Part shown: positions 36,045 to 46,649 of the stretch, one piece after another
How positions within the stretch are numbered: the stretch's first letter is position 1
How the letters are laid out: each line of letters starts with the position of its first letter
Assembly: GCF_000003195.3 (NCBI RefSeq)
Contig: NC_012873.2
Span: forward strand, 47,463,166 to 47,527,165
Direction: 5' to 3'
DNA: 64,000 nucleotides
From: Sorghum bicolor
Lineage: Eukaryota > Streptophyta > Magnoliopsida > Poales > Poaceae
Notes under the pieces: model-generated
What the model saw: the letters and a program-made list of their open reading frames with translations, nothing else
What the model was told of the DNA's origin: nothing
The model's database searches: none
Made by a program: the position numbers and the translations under genes

Positions 36045-36542
36045 TCCTCAAACTCCACCTTTTTGGCAAATGTGCCAACACCACCATGTGTAAACCCTTT
36101 TATGCGTTTGTGTTAAGATTTTCATAAACATTTTCTTCAAAGAAGTTATGTTAGCACTTCACTAGATCCTAATGCATATGCTCAAGATGTTGACCTAGTA
36201 GCACTTGATTCGAGAGATGATTGTGATTTCCTCTCTTGATAGTCAGCTATATATCCTAAATTCGGTCAATCACTTCTCTACTCATCTTAGACTGACAAAA
36301 GCAAAAACCCTATGGTTATACCTTTACCTTGATCACTTTACTCCTTGTCCATCACCAGGTGCTCGGTCACCATGATCTTTATTTCCATGTTCATTCTCCA
36401 ACTCTTTGTGATCATGTGGCCACCACTCCATGCCACTTTGCTCCTTCATCACTTGTGTTGCTATGCCTAACTCAAATCACTTTAACACAATGGCATTAGC
36501 AACTTAGTGTTATTAATTACCAAAACCAAATTTGGGCTTTCA
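36045..36542 (-). repeat. Fragment of a SIRE-like family LTR
   Basis: Aligns with the right-hand third of the LTRs at 14,796-16,741 and 33,517-34,972 and ends GGGCTTTCA. The left part is missing at the junction with the Tat 5' LTR. Confidence 0.75.
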
Positions 36543-36764
36543 CTTACCTTGTATGAGAAGATAGACAAAGACATGGTTAAGCTATCCATTATCACATGCA
36601 GTGATGCTCAATATCCTTAGCTTTCCCTTCCCAATGGTAAAAATATAAATAACGATACTTAGATTACTCCTGGTTAAAATGCTACATTGATATTATCTGT
36701 GTGCTTCCAGATATCTAATTTTATATTTATTCTTGAGGAGCATTTGTATTTATTAATACCAACA
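36543..36764 (+). repeat. 3' fragment of a TGTTGATGG-family LTR
   Basis: Resembles 35,460-35,539 and ends ACCAACA. It lies directly right of the SIRE-like LTR fragment, as though that LTR had inserted in this one before the left portions were deleted. Confidence 0.6.
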
Positions 36765-37059
36765 CCTCGGGTGTAATGCTAGGGATGACAACCTATCCTA
36801 TGTGGCATTAGAAGTGTCAACAATGATATCCTTAGAAGTAGTCGTAATAGACTGATTGAGAATGGTATTTCATTTGTTGATGATAAAATAAATTTAGATT
36901 CTATTAGCCATCGCATTGTGCCATATGGCAAGGTCGATAATGTTAGTTTGTCAAAGTTGAAGCTTTCTAAAAGTAATCACAAAATGTGGCCAAATGGATT
37001 GATGTAAAATCTGATCCATTTGTTTGTCTAGCTTGAAAGCCATCCCCACAAAATAAATG

Positions 37060-38590
37060 GCTAAAGAAATCAAAGTACACCTTTAATTTTACTTTTTGTG
37101 ATCATGTCTTTGATATCTTGCTCAAGAATAATTTTATTAGAATCATTGATCACAATGCTTTGCCATCTATTCAAAACTTAGAAGAGCTTACATATTGCAA
37201 CTGGCATCATTCATTTGATCATAATACTTCTGATTGCAATATGTTTCATCGAGTGATCCAATCGGCCATTAATAAAGGACAATTGAGATTTTCTGAAGCT
37301 CAATAAATGGACCAGTTGGATTCAATCGGTCTTGATGGCAAACAAGTTTCAAATTGACTTGCACTAGCTGATTCACTCAAAGCTCAAAGCTAAGGTTATT
37401 GTCCAGGAACTACCAACATACATTCTAGAGGACAACAATGTTATCACAATTTTAGAAGACACTAGGGGACAACTGAAATCTCTCCAACCAAAACAAAAGT
37501 TGATTGATCCTGTTGAGCAAGAGGAATCAGCTAAGGATCCTCCTTTAGAGCATGTCTGTCAAGATAGGAAAGAGAAGGAGGATGTTCACAAAGCTGATTG
37601 ATGTAGGCCATGACAAACAGAGGACTAGAAGGCCGAGGCTCAACTTTGAAGAACTTCTAGCTAAATACAAGAAGAAAGCAGAAGCAAATGTCACCAATCG
37701 GCTAAAGAAGGTCCAATCATCAAGATTGCCTCTAAAGCGGAAGTCTTGAAAGTGGAATTGGCAAGGAGTTAGATCTCACGTAGTAGCAACATATTCACGC
37801 AGTAGCAGCCAATTCCCATATCATATGGACCACAACCCACATATTTTCATCCTTATTCATCTTGGGGCTTGTTTGATCAAGAGGCACATGTTCCATCATA
37901 TTTTATACCACAGTATGTAGAGTATACAGCTCCAAAACATTTAAAGAGATCATCATCTTGTAAAGACTATTTTGATCAAAATCAGTACGAAGCTCAACCA
38001 AAGAAGAAAGTGGTAAAGAAGTTTACCGTGTGAAGTATGATGCCCAAAAGCAGAAAGGTTTAATCTGAATTCAATCATTGAACGATTACATTGCTAAAAA
38101 ATTAGCTATTTGATGGCAAAGATATTGGGAAATCGTATATTGATATTCTAGGTGCCAAATCTAAACAAAAGAAGTTGAGAGTGCCCAAAATTAAGAAATA
38201 TTTACCGCTGTCTAAAAAAGAAATAAAACCAATATGCTCAATCGGTTTACTGAAGTGACAAGAAAAGAAGTTATGAAAGCTTAGTGCAGATTGAGGAGCT
38301 AAAAGAAAAGGGCTTAGCAAGGGTTCCTAAAGGAAGTATTTAAGCTTAGAATGATGATGCTCAAGCAAGTCATGTAACAAATGCAAACAAGAGGAGATTC
38401 AATAAACAATTGCCAAGTTGGAGTTTGCACCAAATCATCAAAATCGTTGGTCATGGCATCATTCATACTCCTTGCTTATGCCTATGTGGAATTTATTTCC
38501 TGGGATGCATGGTTATCCTTTAGCTCCTTATTTTGATCCTTGGTATGGATCTTTATGTTATGGAGGGTTCTCAAATTATTTTGCTTACCG
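37060..38590 (+). pseudogene. Tat-lineage gag remnant
   Basis: The frame around 37,118-37,306 encodes a Y-C-x-W-H-H...H-x-T-x-x-C block followed by AINKGQLRF, the conserved zinc-binding block of Tat-lineage gag proteins. Downstream, 37,600-37,750 encodes RPRLNFEELLAKYKKK, also typical of that gag. A tract rich in Trp, Pro and Tyr at 38,400-38,590 continues it in changing frames. Many stops and frameshifts; clearly dead. Confidence 0.72.
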
Positions 38591-38769
38591 ATGATCAAGA
38601 GGTGAAATATTTATTTTGGTTATGCATATTTTGTGGATTTTATATGGTCGATATTTTGATATCACCCTTGGTGTAGAAATATAGCCGATGAATGCCTGTA
38701 ACCATCGTGCTAATAGAAAAGCCCCCATGGAACTCACTTTGATGGCTTTCAGGCCCGAGGGGAATGATA

Positions 38770-39062
38770 TATGCATTTTGATTAACTTCACGGGATGTGC
38801 CAATATGATTTATCGGCTTGCAAATAAGGCCAAGATGTTGCCATAATCATTATTTCTCATAATGGTATTGTTTGAGACATCAATCCGATTAGAATTACAT
38901 TTGCACCAAAGTTCAAGCTGAATGTGAATTTTTCTTATTTTGCTTGGCTATTTTCAATCTATGAAGGTAAAACATGTTAGAGCCTATGGTGATTCTCTAC
39001 TGATAGTACATCATGTTGCTAGTGTGTTTTAATGTTTTGAAGGATCACTTATTGCATATATT
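38770..39062 (+). pseudogene. Tat-type RNase H remnant
   Basis: Fragments of the extra RNase H domain typical of Tat elements are readable in alternating frames: an IIIISHNGIV block, then SMKVKHVRAYGDSLLIVHHV near 38,958-39,020. Gag runs almost directly into this, so protease, RT and the first RNase H are deleted. Cut by the copia insertion (TSD ATATT, 39,058-39,062). Confidence 0.68.
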
Positions 39063-39588
39063 TGATAGGATGATCTCAGGCCCAGCCCAACGGTTGGGGC
39101 CTTTTCCCTCTGGATCGCGCCCTAATCGGGGGCGCCCAACCGATCTATGGCTGGTGGGCCCTCAACGTGTTGCGCCATATAAACAGGAGTAGGGGGCTAC
39201 AGGCACACAACACGACGTCGTCGTGCGCCGCCAAACCCTACTCACAACCCCTATAGGTCACTGATCGACAGTGCGCAGTGGCGTCGGGAAGCACCACCAC
39301 GTGCATCCTACTTCTGGACCGTCGTCGGTCAGTGCCGGTGGAGACCTGAAGGACGACGGGATCTACTCCGCCACTGCTTCAACATCGACGCCATGGACTC
39401 TGCCGAAGCAGCGCCCGCTGCGGGACACGATGGTCTAATCCTAACCCCTAAATTCTCTCAGTTTCTCTCTATGTGTAGTAGATACAGTGCATACATGTAT
39501 GGTACTAGTGTTTATGTTCATTTGCTATACTTTGTTGTACCCGAATCCCGATCTGGTTTACTGCTAGTAGATCCTATTAGATCTATCA
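39063..39588 (+). repeat. 5' LTR of the copia element
   Basis: 526 bp, starts TGATAGGATG (the other LTR has TGTTAAGATG) and ends CTATCA. TATAAA at 39,178. A degenerate initiator-tRNA primer site (TGGTAATAGTCG) begins at 39,590. Confidence 0.92.
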
Positions 39589-40883
39589 ATGGTAATAGTC
39601 GATCTAGTAAGTAGATCGGATTTGGGATTCACCCACAAGTCAAGCACAAGAAAAGTAAAGAAAAGGGAAAATTTATCAAATCCTTAACCCTAGCGCAAGA
39701 ACCAGAGACCCAAACCCTAAAGACCGAGATCGGGGAAGGGGATTTCGAAACCCTAACCCTAAAAGCAAGGGGAAGGAGTACCCTTACCTGGGGCTCACCT
39801 ATCCCAACCTCGTCTCCGGCCGACTCCATCGTGGGTGGGGCGGAGACACAAGACAAGTCAATGAGCGAGCACAGCGCACCAACGTGAATCCCCTCGACGT
39901 CAGCGCGCTCACCCACCAAGGGGAGCGCGCGCATCAGCAAGAGGGCCCGCGGCTGCGCCGCTCATTTTCTCAAGCCGCCGGGTGTAACGCCGGCTGTTGC
40001 GGCGGCTCTGCTGTTGTTGGGCACGGCGCGGGCTAGAGAGGAAGACGGGAGCGAGAAGAAGCAAGAGAAAAACTCACCGGCGGCGGTCCTGTGCAGCGCG
40101 CTAGAGAGAGACCAACGCCGGCGGCAGCGGCTACCTGCCGTGCGGCGCACCGGAAGAGAAAAGGCAAAGGAAAGAGAGCTAGGGTTTGGAGCGAGTGAGT
40201 CTAGTGCCGACGGCACTTATACCTCCGATATGCACGCTAAACTGTCCGATCGTGACGACAGCAGATTGGACGGCTCGCGGCTGCTGGGCTGAACTGAGCC
40301 CAGGCGGGAGGTGGCTTTGGGCCACTTTGCGCGGACCAGGCCAGGTTGCGGCCTGTTAAGCGCCCGCACGATCGTGAGCCATCGGCCTGGGCCAAAAACA
40401 GGCAGATGGGCCGCGAGCCATAGCAGGAAAGAAGAAAAAAACAGCCGCGCGCGCTGCACCGGTTTACACAGGCTGGCCTAGTTTTCGCCAGCGCCAGCGC
40501 ATTGGGCTGGGCCAAAAAATGGCCAAAGGCCGAATGGTCGGCTCAGCATAAACCAACACAGTCAAATTTCTTTTTATTTTTTTCAGAAGCTTTTTCATTT
40601 TGGTACAATTTGAATAATTGTTTTGCTCAGTTTTAAACTTTATTTAATTGCACCAATGTGTTCATTATTTAGAGAGCAAAGTCAACATTGCAAATTCCAA
40701 GTTCCAATGTTATGCATTTATTCTATTCTGCCCAACGATGATTAGAATTTTTGTAGAGAGTCAATTTTTGTATATCTTGATTTTGACCAATGTTAAGTTA
40801 AGATATGCAATTATTTTTCTAGTTTTAATATTGATGTTCTCACTATTTTCTCATGTTTAATTTCAGACCAAGCGCTCAATGCG
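39589..40883 (+). other. Long leader of the copia element, GC-rich middle
   Basis: About 1.3 kb between LTR and gag. 39,780-40,530 is much more GC-rich than its surroundings. Read on the minus strand it looks like the 5' end of a plant gene: an open frame at 39,629-39,940 with a GTAAGG donor-like site. On the plus strand I see no coding sequence. Confidence 0.5.
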
Positions 40884-41990
40884 ATGCACTTCATTAGTGC
40901 AATCCCAAAGCTGACGGGGTAGAACTACGTTCTGTGGCGCGAAGAACTTGATGCAGCTCTAGCACTTGCTGAGATAGATTTTGCTCTTTAGGAGCCAAAG
41001 CCCACTGAGCCAGAGGAGCCCGAAAGGGCCCAGAATGAGACCGATGAAGCTTTTGCTAATCGGAAGCGAGACTATGCTCCCAGAGGAAAGTATGATTTTG
41101 AGAAGTACAAGTGGCAAAAGTCAAACCGCAAGTGCAAGATTGTTATCAAGAAAACCATCACAGAGGGCTTAAGAGGTGCCATCCTAGAATGTGACACAAT
41201 AAAAGAATACCTTGAGAAAGTGAAGAATCAGTTCACTGGTTCCACCAAAGCTCATGCTTCCACCCTGATCAAGAAACTCACTAACATGAGGTTCACAATG
41301 GGTAGTGTGAGAGAGCACATTTTGAGCATGAGCACCATGGCAGCTAAGTTAGAGAAGCTAAAGATGCCACTTGCAGATGGTTTCATCATTCACCTAGCTC
41401 TAAACTCACTTCCCAAAGAGTATGAGACCTTTGTTGTTAACTACAACACAGAGCCAGAGGAATGAGATTTAGAAAAGGTGATTGCTATGTGTGTGCAAGA
41501 GGAAGAAAGGCTAAAGAATGCAAATGGTGGTTCTGTGAACTTTGTGAAAGGAAAGAACAAGAAACCATTCTACAACAAGAAAGCTTTAGATGCCTCCACC
41601 TCTCAAAATAAGGGAGGAAGCTCTTCATAGCCGAAAGCACACCCAAAGCAAGACAACCAACAAAAGCAAGAGGAATCAGATCGCTGTAGATGGTGCAATG
41701 AGACAGGGCATTAGAAGCATGACTGCCCTAAGTTCATGAGACATTGCCTAGTAAAAGGTGAGGACATTATAACTTTTGTTGATGAATCCTTATATATAAG
41801 CTATGCTAGATCCACATGGTGGATTGACTTAGGTGCAACTGTTCATGTTGCAATAGGGATGCAATGCAGGGAGAACCCTTCAAAGAGGAGAAAGACAGAT
41901 TAAGGTGGCCACAGGCGTTGAAGCAGAAGTTCAAGCTATAGGAAATTTATCTCTAGTTTTGGCTGGTGGTTTCACACTTGAGTTGCATAA
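40884..41990 (+). pseudogene. Copia gag and start of protease (broken by stops)
   Basis: One frame (frame 3) carries a UBN2-type gag with W-REELDAAL, a conserved LTNMRFTMG/HILSM core and LNSLPKEYE, a zinc knuckle CRWCNETGH...C near 41,693-41,730, and the protease start TWWIDLGA near 41,815-41,840. In-frame stops at 40,920, 41,463, 41,628 and 41,713, among others, fall where Trp or Gln codons are expected. The frame ends at the Helitron-like insertion. Confidence 0.88.
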
Positions 41991-42240
41991 TCAAGAGTTA
42001 TTAAAAGTCTCTCTAGATTGGAGGCACCACAGCATTCCAAGCATGGGTGGCTTCCTGGCTTGTTGACACTTGTTTCTGCCTATTTTGCAAAAAGGCCCGT
42101 CAACTTCTCTGAATCAACCCGCAGTCCCCAATTCCGGTCCTAGCCCCCACCCCACAAACCCTAACTCGACTCTCAAACTCTCGATCCCTCTCTCCTCCCC
42201 CTTCTCTCATGTCCCCTGCTGCCGCCGCCTCCTCAGAATC

Positions 42241-43425
42241 GACGTGAGATGGGGGAAATCAGAGAGGAGGCACCCACGGATAGCATGTGGAGGGATGGAG
42301 GAGGGTTCTCGCTCCCGAAGACCTCACGCACTCTTCGGATCTGGGCGGCCACCGAACAAATCTGCCCTCAACAGTCATCGAATGAGCACCTTGCCCTCTC
42401 CTCCTCGCCGCCTCCATTCCGGAATGAGCAGACCTCCTCCGTGTGACGACTCGACGAGGGACCGGGGGAAATCGAGGAGGAGGAGACATCCATGGATACC
42501 ATGTGCGGAGGACTTAAGGAGGGTTCCTACTCCCAAAGATCTCCACGCACTATCTGGATCTGGGCACACAACCGTCGATCCGACCGGCCTCCAGAAGCCC
42601 GTGGTGCACGCACACTGAACTCCAACAATCAGGTGAGTTGGAGACTGAGCTTGAGCTTCTAGATTCTCCTTGCTTCTCGATCTATGTCTCATGTGTACGT
42701 TGGGTTGTTACTTTGACAGGCAGGTAGCGAAGATATCTTTGCAGCGTACATTAGGGAGCAAAGAAGTAGCACGGAGGTAGGTGGATCGATTGCCCAATGG
42801 TGGCGACCGAGAAAAGGTATGACCAATAGCTCCCTTTGCCCTTCTCCTTTCTGTGTTATTACCATTATTATTTCTACCTCTTCCGTTGGATCCATCCACT
42901 TATGTGTGAGCTTGCTCTCCCAGGTCTGAGCCATGAGCTCCTTGTTCGAATACATAGCAAGGGGACCTTGGGAGCTGTAGATCTGTGACTGTAGTGGATT
43001 AGGAGTTTGACTAGGCTACCTGATCCCCATCAATTCAATGCCGATGTGAGCTCTCTGTTACTTAGCTTAATGATGTCCATCTCTAGAAAATTTAGAAACA
43101 AAAACTGAAACAGAAGAATAAAAAATCTCAGCATCTCAGCCCACCACTGAGGATCTTTCGTCTGACTGTCAAAAAGATTGATGGCAATTCTTGCTTGACT
43201 GAATCTTTATCCTTTCTGAACTTGTCATTTTCTACCCGTCAATGTTTAAGTTAAGTTCACTGGTTGTGCTTTATTATGTAACAAGCACAAGGCATACATG
43301 TTGAACTGGGACTTGGTGAAACCATAGATATTGCAATCAAGTCTCTTACTGAGAGCAGAAAAGGAAAATTGTTTGCTGTTCTTTTGAAAAGAACCTCATT
43401 GGACAATCTTACATTGCTACAAAAG
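42241..43425 (+). pseudogene. Captured gene fragments in the Helitron (5' part)
   Basis: 42,080-42,240 resembles a CT-rich plant 5' UTR. 42,241-42,571 contains a diverged tandem duplication. 43,285-43,425 is an exon-like block of 46 sense codons (reading GIHVELGLGETIDIA and LLKRTSLDNLTLLQK) ending before a GT. I do not recognise the parent gene. The open frame with flanking AG and GT suggests real exon ancestry. Confidence 0.45.
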
Positions 43426-44750
43426 GTTTATAGTCTATTGGACTTCCTTTATTTCATTTAAACATTTTCTGTTACTATCTGCACTTACTAATTTCTTCTC
43501 TTTTTAGAGTAATTCCCAAAGCTGTAATTTGAGAAGCATTGCTTTAGTGCTTTTACATTGAAAGTGATGGTCCCATATTTCTACTAATGTGGCTACATCA
43601 CTTCAGGGTATACTTGTTGTATGACACAAAGTTTCTTCTCTTCTTCCACATTACTCTGTTGATACTCCTTGCCCCTCCCCCCTCACCTCCTCTTTTGTTT
43701 TTCTCTCTTTCTGAATGTTTTCAAGTAACAGCGCATTCCTAGAATAATATTGGTGGATTGCGAACTGTATGAGTTGGAATCAACTAATTTTCATCAGAAT
43801 AGTAGGTATACTCGTTATTTGTAGGTTGACTCCCTCTAATGGGACAGTGCTTTCCTCATATAGATTATAGCTTCATAATTTGTACTATGCATATGTTGAT
43901 ATGATATACTTGATATTAGATGCTAATGACTTGGCGATGTGATACATATACCAATGTTTGTGCTTAGATCATAACCATCATTTGATTATTATAGTTATGA
44001 AGTTGTATCTAAGATGTATGGATTATAGCTTTTGCTCATTAGGTCAGACTTCTAGACGGTGTCATAGTGTCTCCTCAATAGCTCACAGAGTCACAGTTGT
44101 GGGGACCATGGCTTGGCGGCTGCTCAGGCCGGCGACACGTGAAGCCTGGTTAGTTGGGATTTAGCATCGCATCCTCGATCTTTGCATATTTCTTGGTATT
44201 ATGTGCTATGGTATTTTCTTAAGCTTTTGCATAGTGGTTGACGTTCTAATTTGGTTACATTCAGATACTTAGATTTACTTCTCCATCTGCTTGCAGCTCC
44301 AGCTCATATGCGATATACATATACTAATTTAGCTCTAGAAAATGTTTGCGTCATCATTATTCATCTTGGTTGCTAGCTTCTTGCTCGTAGCAAACGGCAG
44401 CTAACTGATTCAAAACAAACAAGACTAGATAAAAATGGCAATGCTTATATTAGATCAGACAGAGGTTTATAATATTCTAGGACCTTTAGTATTCTCTGAT
44501 TTGCAAATATGATGACCAGACAGGGTACAATAAACTTTAAGTACCACACCAATGTCTATCGCCCAGCTATCCTTTCTGCTTGTTTGGTCTTTTTTCCCTC
44601 TGTTGCAACTATAGCATTATCCATCTGCTGTTATCTTACCTCTTTTTCATATGTTCATAGAGTAGATGATTTAAAGTAGGCAACCATTAAATTATGATCC
44701 TTTAACATATCTTCTATCATTGTCTTTAATGTTGAGTATTGCAACTACCA

Positions 44751-45018
44751 GCCATTGCTAGCATTGCTCCTATTGCTGGGGTTCTGAATTTCAAGCAACC
44801 CGTTTGTCCATGTGGTAGCTACAGACAAAAGCCATGTGAGTGACGCCCAACTGCAGTCTTACATGGTTTAAGGGAGTTGATTTATATTCTGTTTCTTTTG
44901 CCCGTGTGCACGAATGACCAATGAATAGCTTTTTTTTCTAGAAACTTTCAATAAAGGATCAACAAGATGGTAGGAAGTTCCTATGTTGCGATAAAGAGGT
45001 GGAGTGGAACTTATTTGG
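44751..45018 (+). pseudogene. Captured gene fragments in the Helitron (3' part)
   Basis: 44,751-44,841 reads APIAGVLNF...VCPCGSY. 44,942-45,018 follows a T-rich stretch ending TAG and stops before GTAAGT, a textbook exon outline, reading DGRKFLCCDKEVEWNLF. The Cys/Gly-Arg/Phe/Cys spacing vaguely recalls a GRF-type zinc finger; this is a weak inference. 45,100-45,305 looks like a 3' UTR. Confidence 0.4.
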
Positions 45019-45309
45019 GTAAGTCTTCGGATCTTTTTTTTGGCAGCGTTTGCTTGATGCATGGGCTATCTTTGAGGGGATGAATGTTCTTTCTATGCAG
45101 GTCCTATAAAATATTCTTCTAATCATGATAGGAACACGTCCTCACTACAACAATGAGCGCATCTACAGGCTAAGGACAGAGCAAGAACTGCAGCACTGCT
45201 GACTGCTCTATGGTGCTCGATACCAACGACAAAAGTGGCATATTTGAGCTGTTAATGAATTACTAAGATGGCTGTGATTTGTGAATTGCATTTTTTTAGT
45301 TGTTAAGGT

Positions 45310-46649
45310 TATTGACACTTGCTAACACCACTTGAATACTAGGTAGTCATCCCCAGCATGGCACTAGAGTGTACTATGGTATTTATACGCACACAGATAA
45401 TCCGCAAGCGCACGGATACCGTTGAAGCTTTTACCCGGTTAAAGGTTTTATCGTATCCACAGGGAAACGGGAGAACCAACTACGCTCTAACTTAACCAAG
45501 ATAGATAGATAGGTGTAAATAGGAAAGATGGTAGAATTGAATAAGAACAATATTAAAGGTAAGATAACAGTGAGTGATAATATGAGAATAGAGAATAGAG
45601 CAATTCTAGTATATGGGCGATGGTAGCAGAATAGAGAGGATAACTATGGTTTCTCTACTTCAAAGGGGTATGTCTATGTCTGGGACGAATCACGTGATAA
45701 GATTACACCACAAAGGATGCTTATCCATAGGCCGATAAACCCTACCCGTCCTGCTAACGAGAGGTGGACTACAGAGGACCAACGTAACTGTCACCTACGC
45801 GGCCTACCACACGATCCAGCTAGACAGGGGATATCCACAAGTAATCTAGGTCTAAGCACCACACTTACACCTATACTACAACTCTAACCTATAGTGTCCT
45901 ATAGATTAGAAGTACTCAAAAGAGTTGTGAACCAGAACATACATGATTAGTAATTGCATAATGAATTAGAAGTAGATTACCAGAGTCATCCCATGAGCAA
46001 GCTTGATTAGAGTTTGATCATGACGAAGTACAACCGGAGGAAGAACCGACAGGCCGGCCTCTCCTCTAATCCTCCTTCGCTCTCCATCTTGCTACTATCT
46101 AGATCTACTCTAGTTTAGAGAAGAGAGGAGAGCTCTCATCTCCAAACCCTAGCTTTTGCTTTGTCTATGAATAATGAATAATGATCAAGGGGTGCCTCCT
46201 CCAGGGGCCAGGGGGTCTGGTTATATAGTCCCCTCAAGTGAACCTGGGCCGTTGGATCAAACCGACATTGATTGAACGGTTATTCTTGATCCTTTAGGTC
46301 GGTGGAGATCTCCTGAGAAACAGAGTCCTGTTTGGACTCCAACAGAGGGCGGGCGCCCAGGGCAGGAGGGCGGGCGCCCTGCCTCTGGCCCCGTTCGGCC
46401 TCCGCTTCCTTCCCGTGGCTTCTGGAGTCTTCTAGATGTAAGATAATTGCGTGGCACGTTAATATCTCTTTGTAATCCCGACGTGTGGGCCTTTCTTCCG
46501 TATTTCCTGATAACCCCCTGCAGAAATAGACAAACACCAAAACTTGTGGAATTCTGTCAGATAAAATCCTAAGTCTAGATGTTGATTTCATTTGGATCCT
46601 TTTCTTTGTTTATTTAATAATTAAATTTGATACTTAAAGACCGTCAACA
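45310..46649 (-). repeat. Left (3') LTR of the Athila-type element
   Basis: Plus-strand start TATTGACACTT (terminal TG mutated to TA), end ACCGTCAACA-type. A TATATAA box on the minus strand near 46,213-46,220 lies about 425 bp into the LTR, a likely promoter. Confidence 0.92.

Noticed and set aside
39747..39765. Telomere-like CCCTAACCCTAA
   Set aside because: Only two imperfect units and not the plant CCCTAAA array. AACCCTAA words are common in plant leaders.
42066..42110. TGTTGACACTTG as the start of another LTR
   Set aside because: No matching LTR end, TSD or primer site. The copia frame shows that the inserted block starts earlier, at 41,991.
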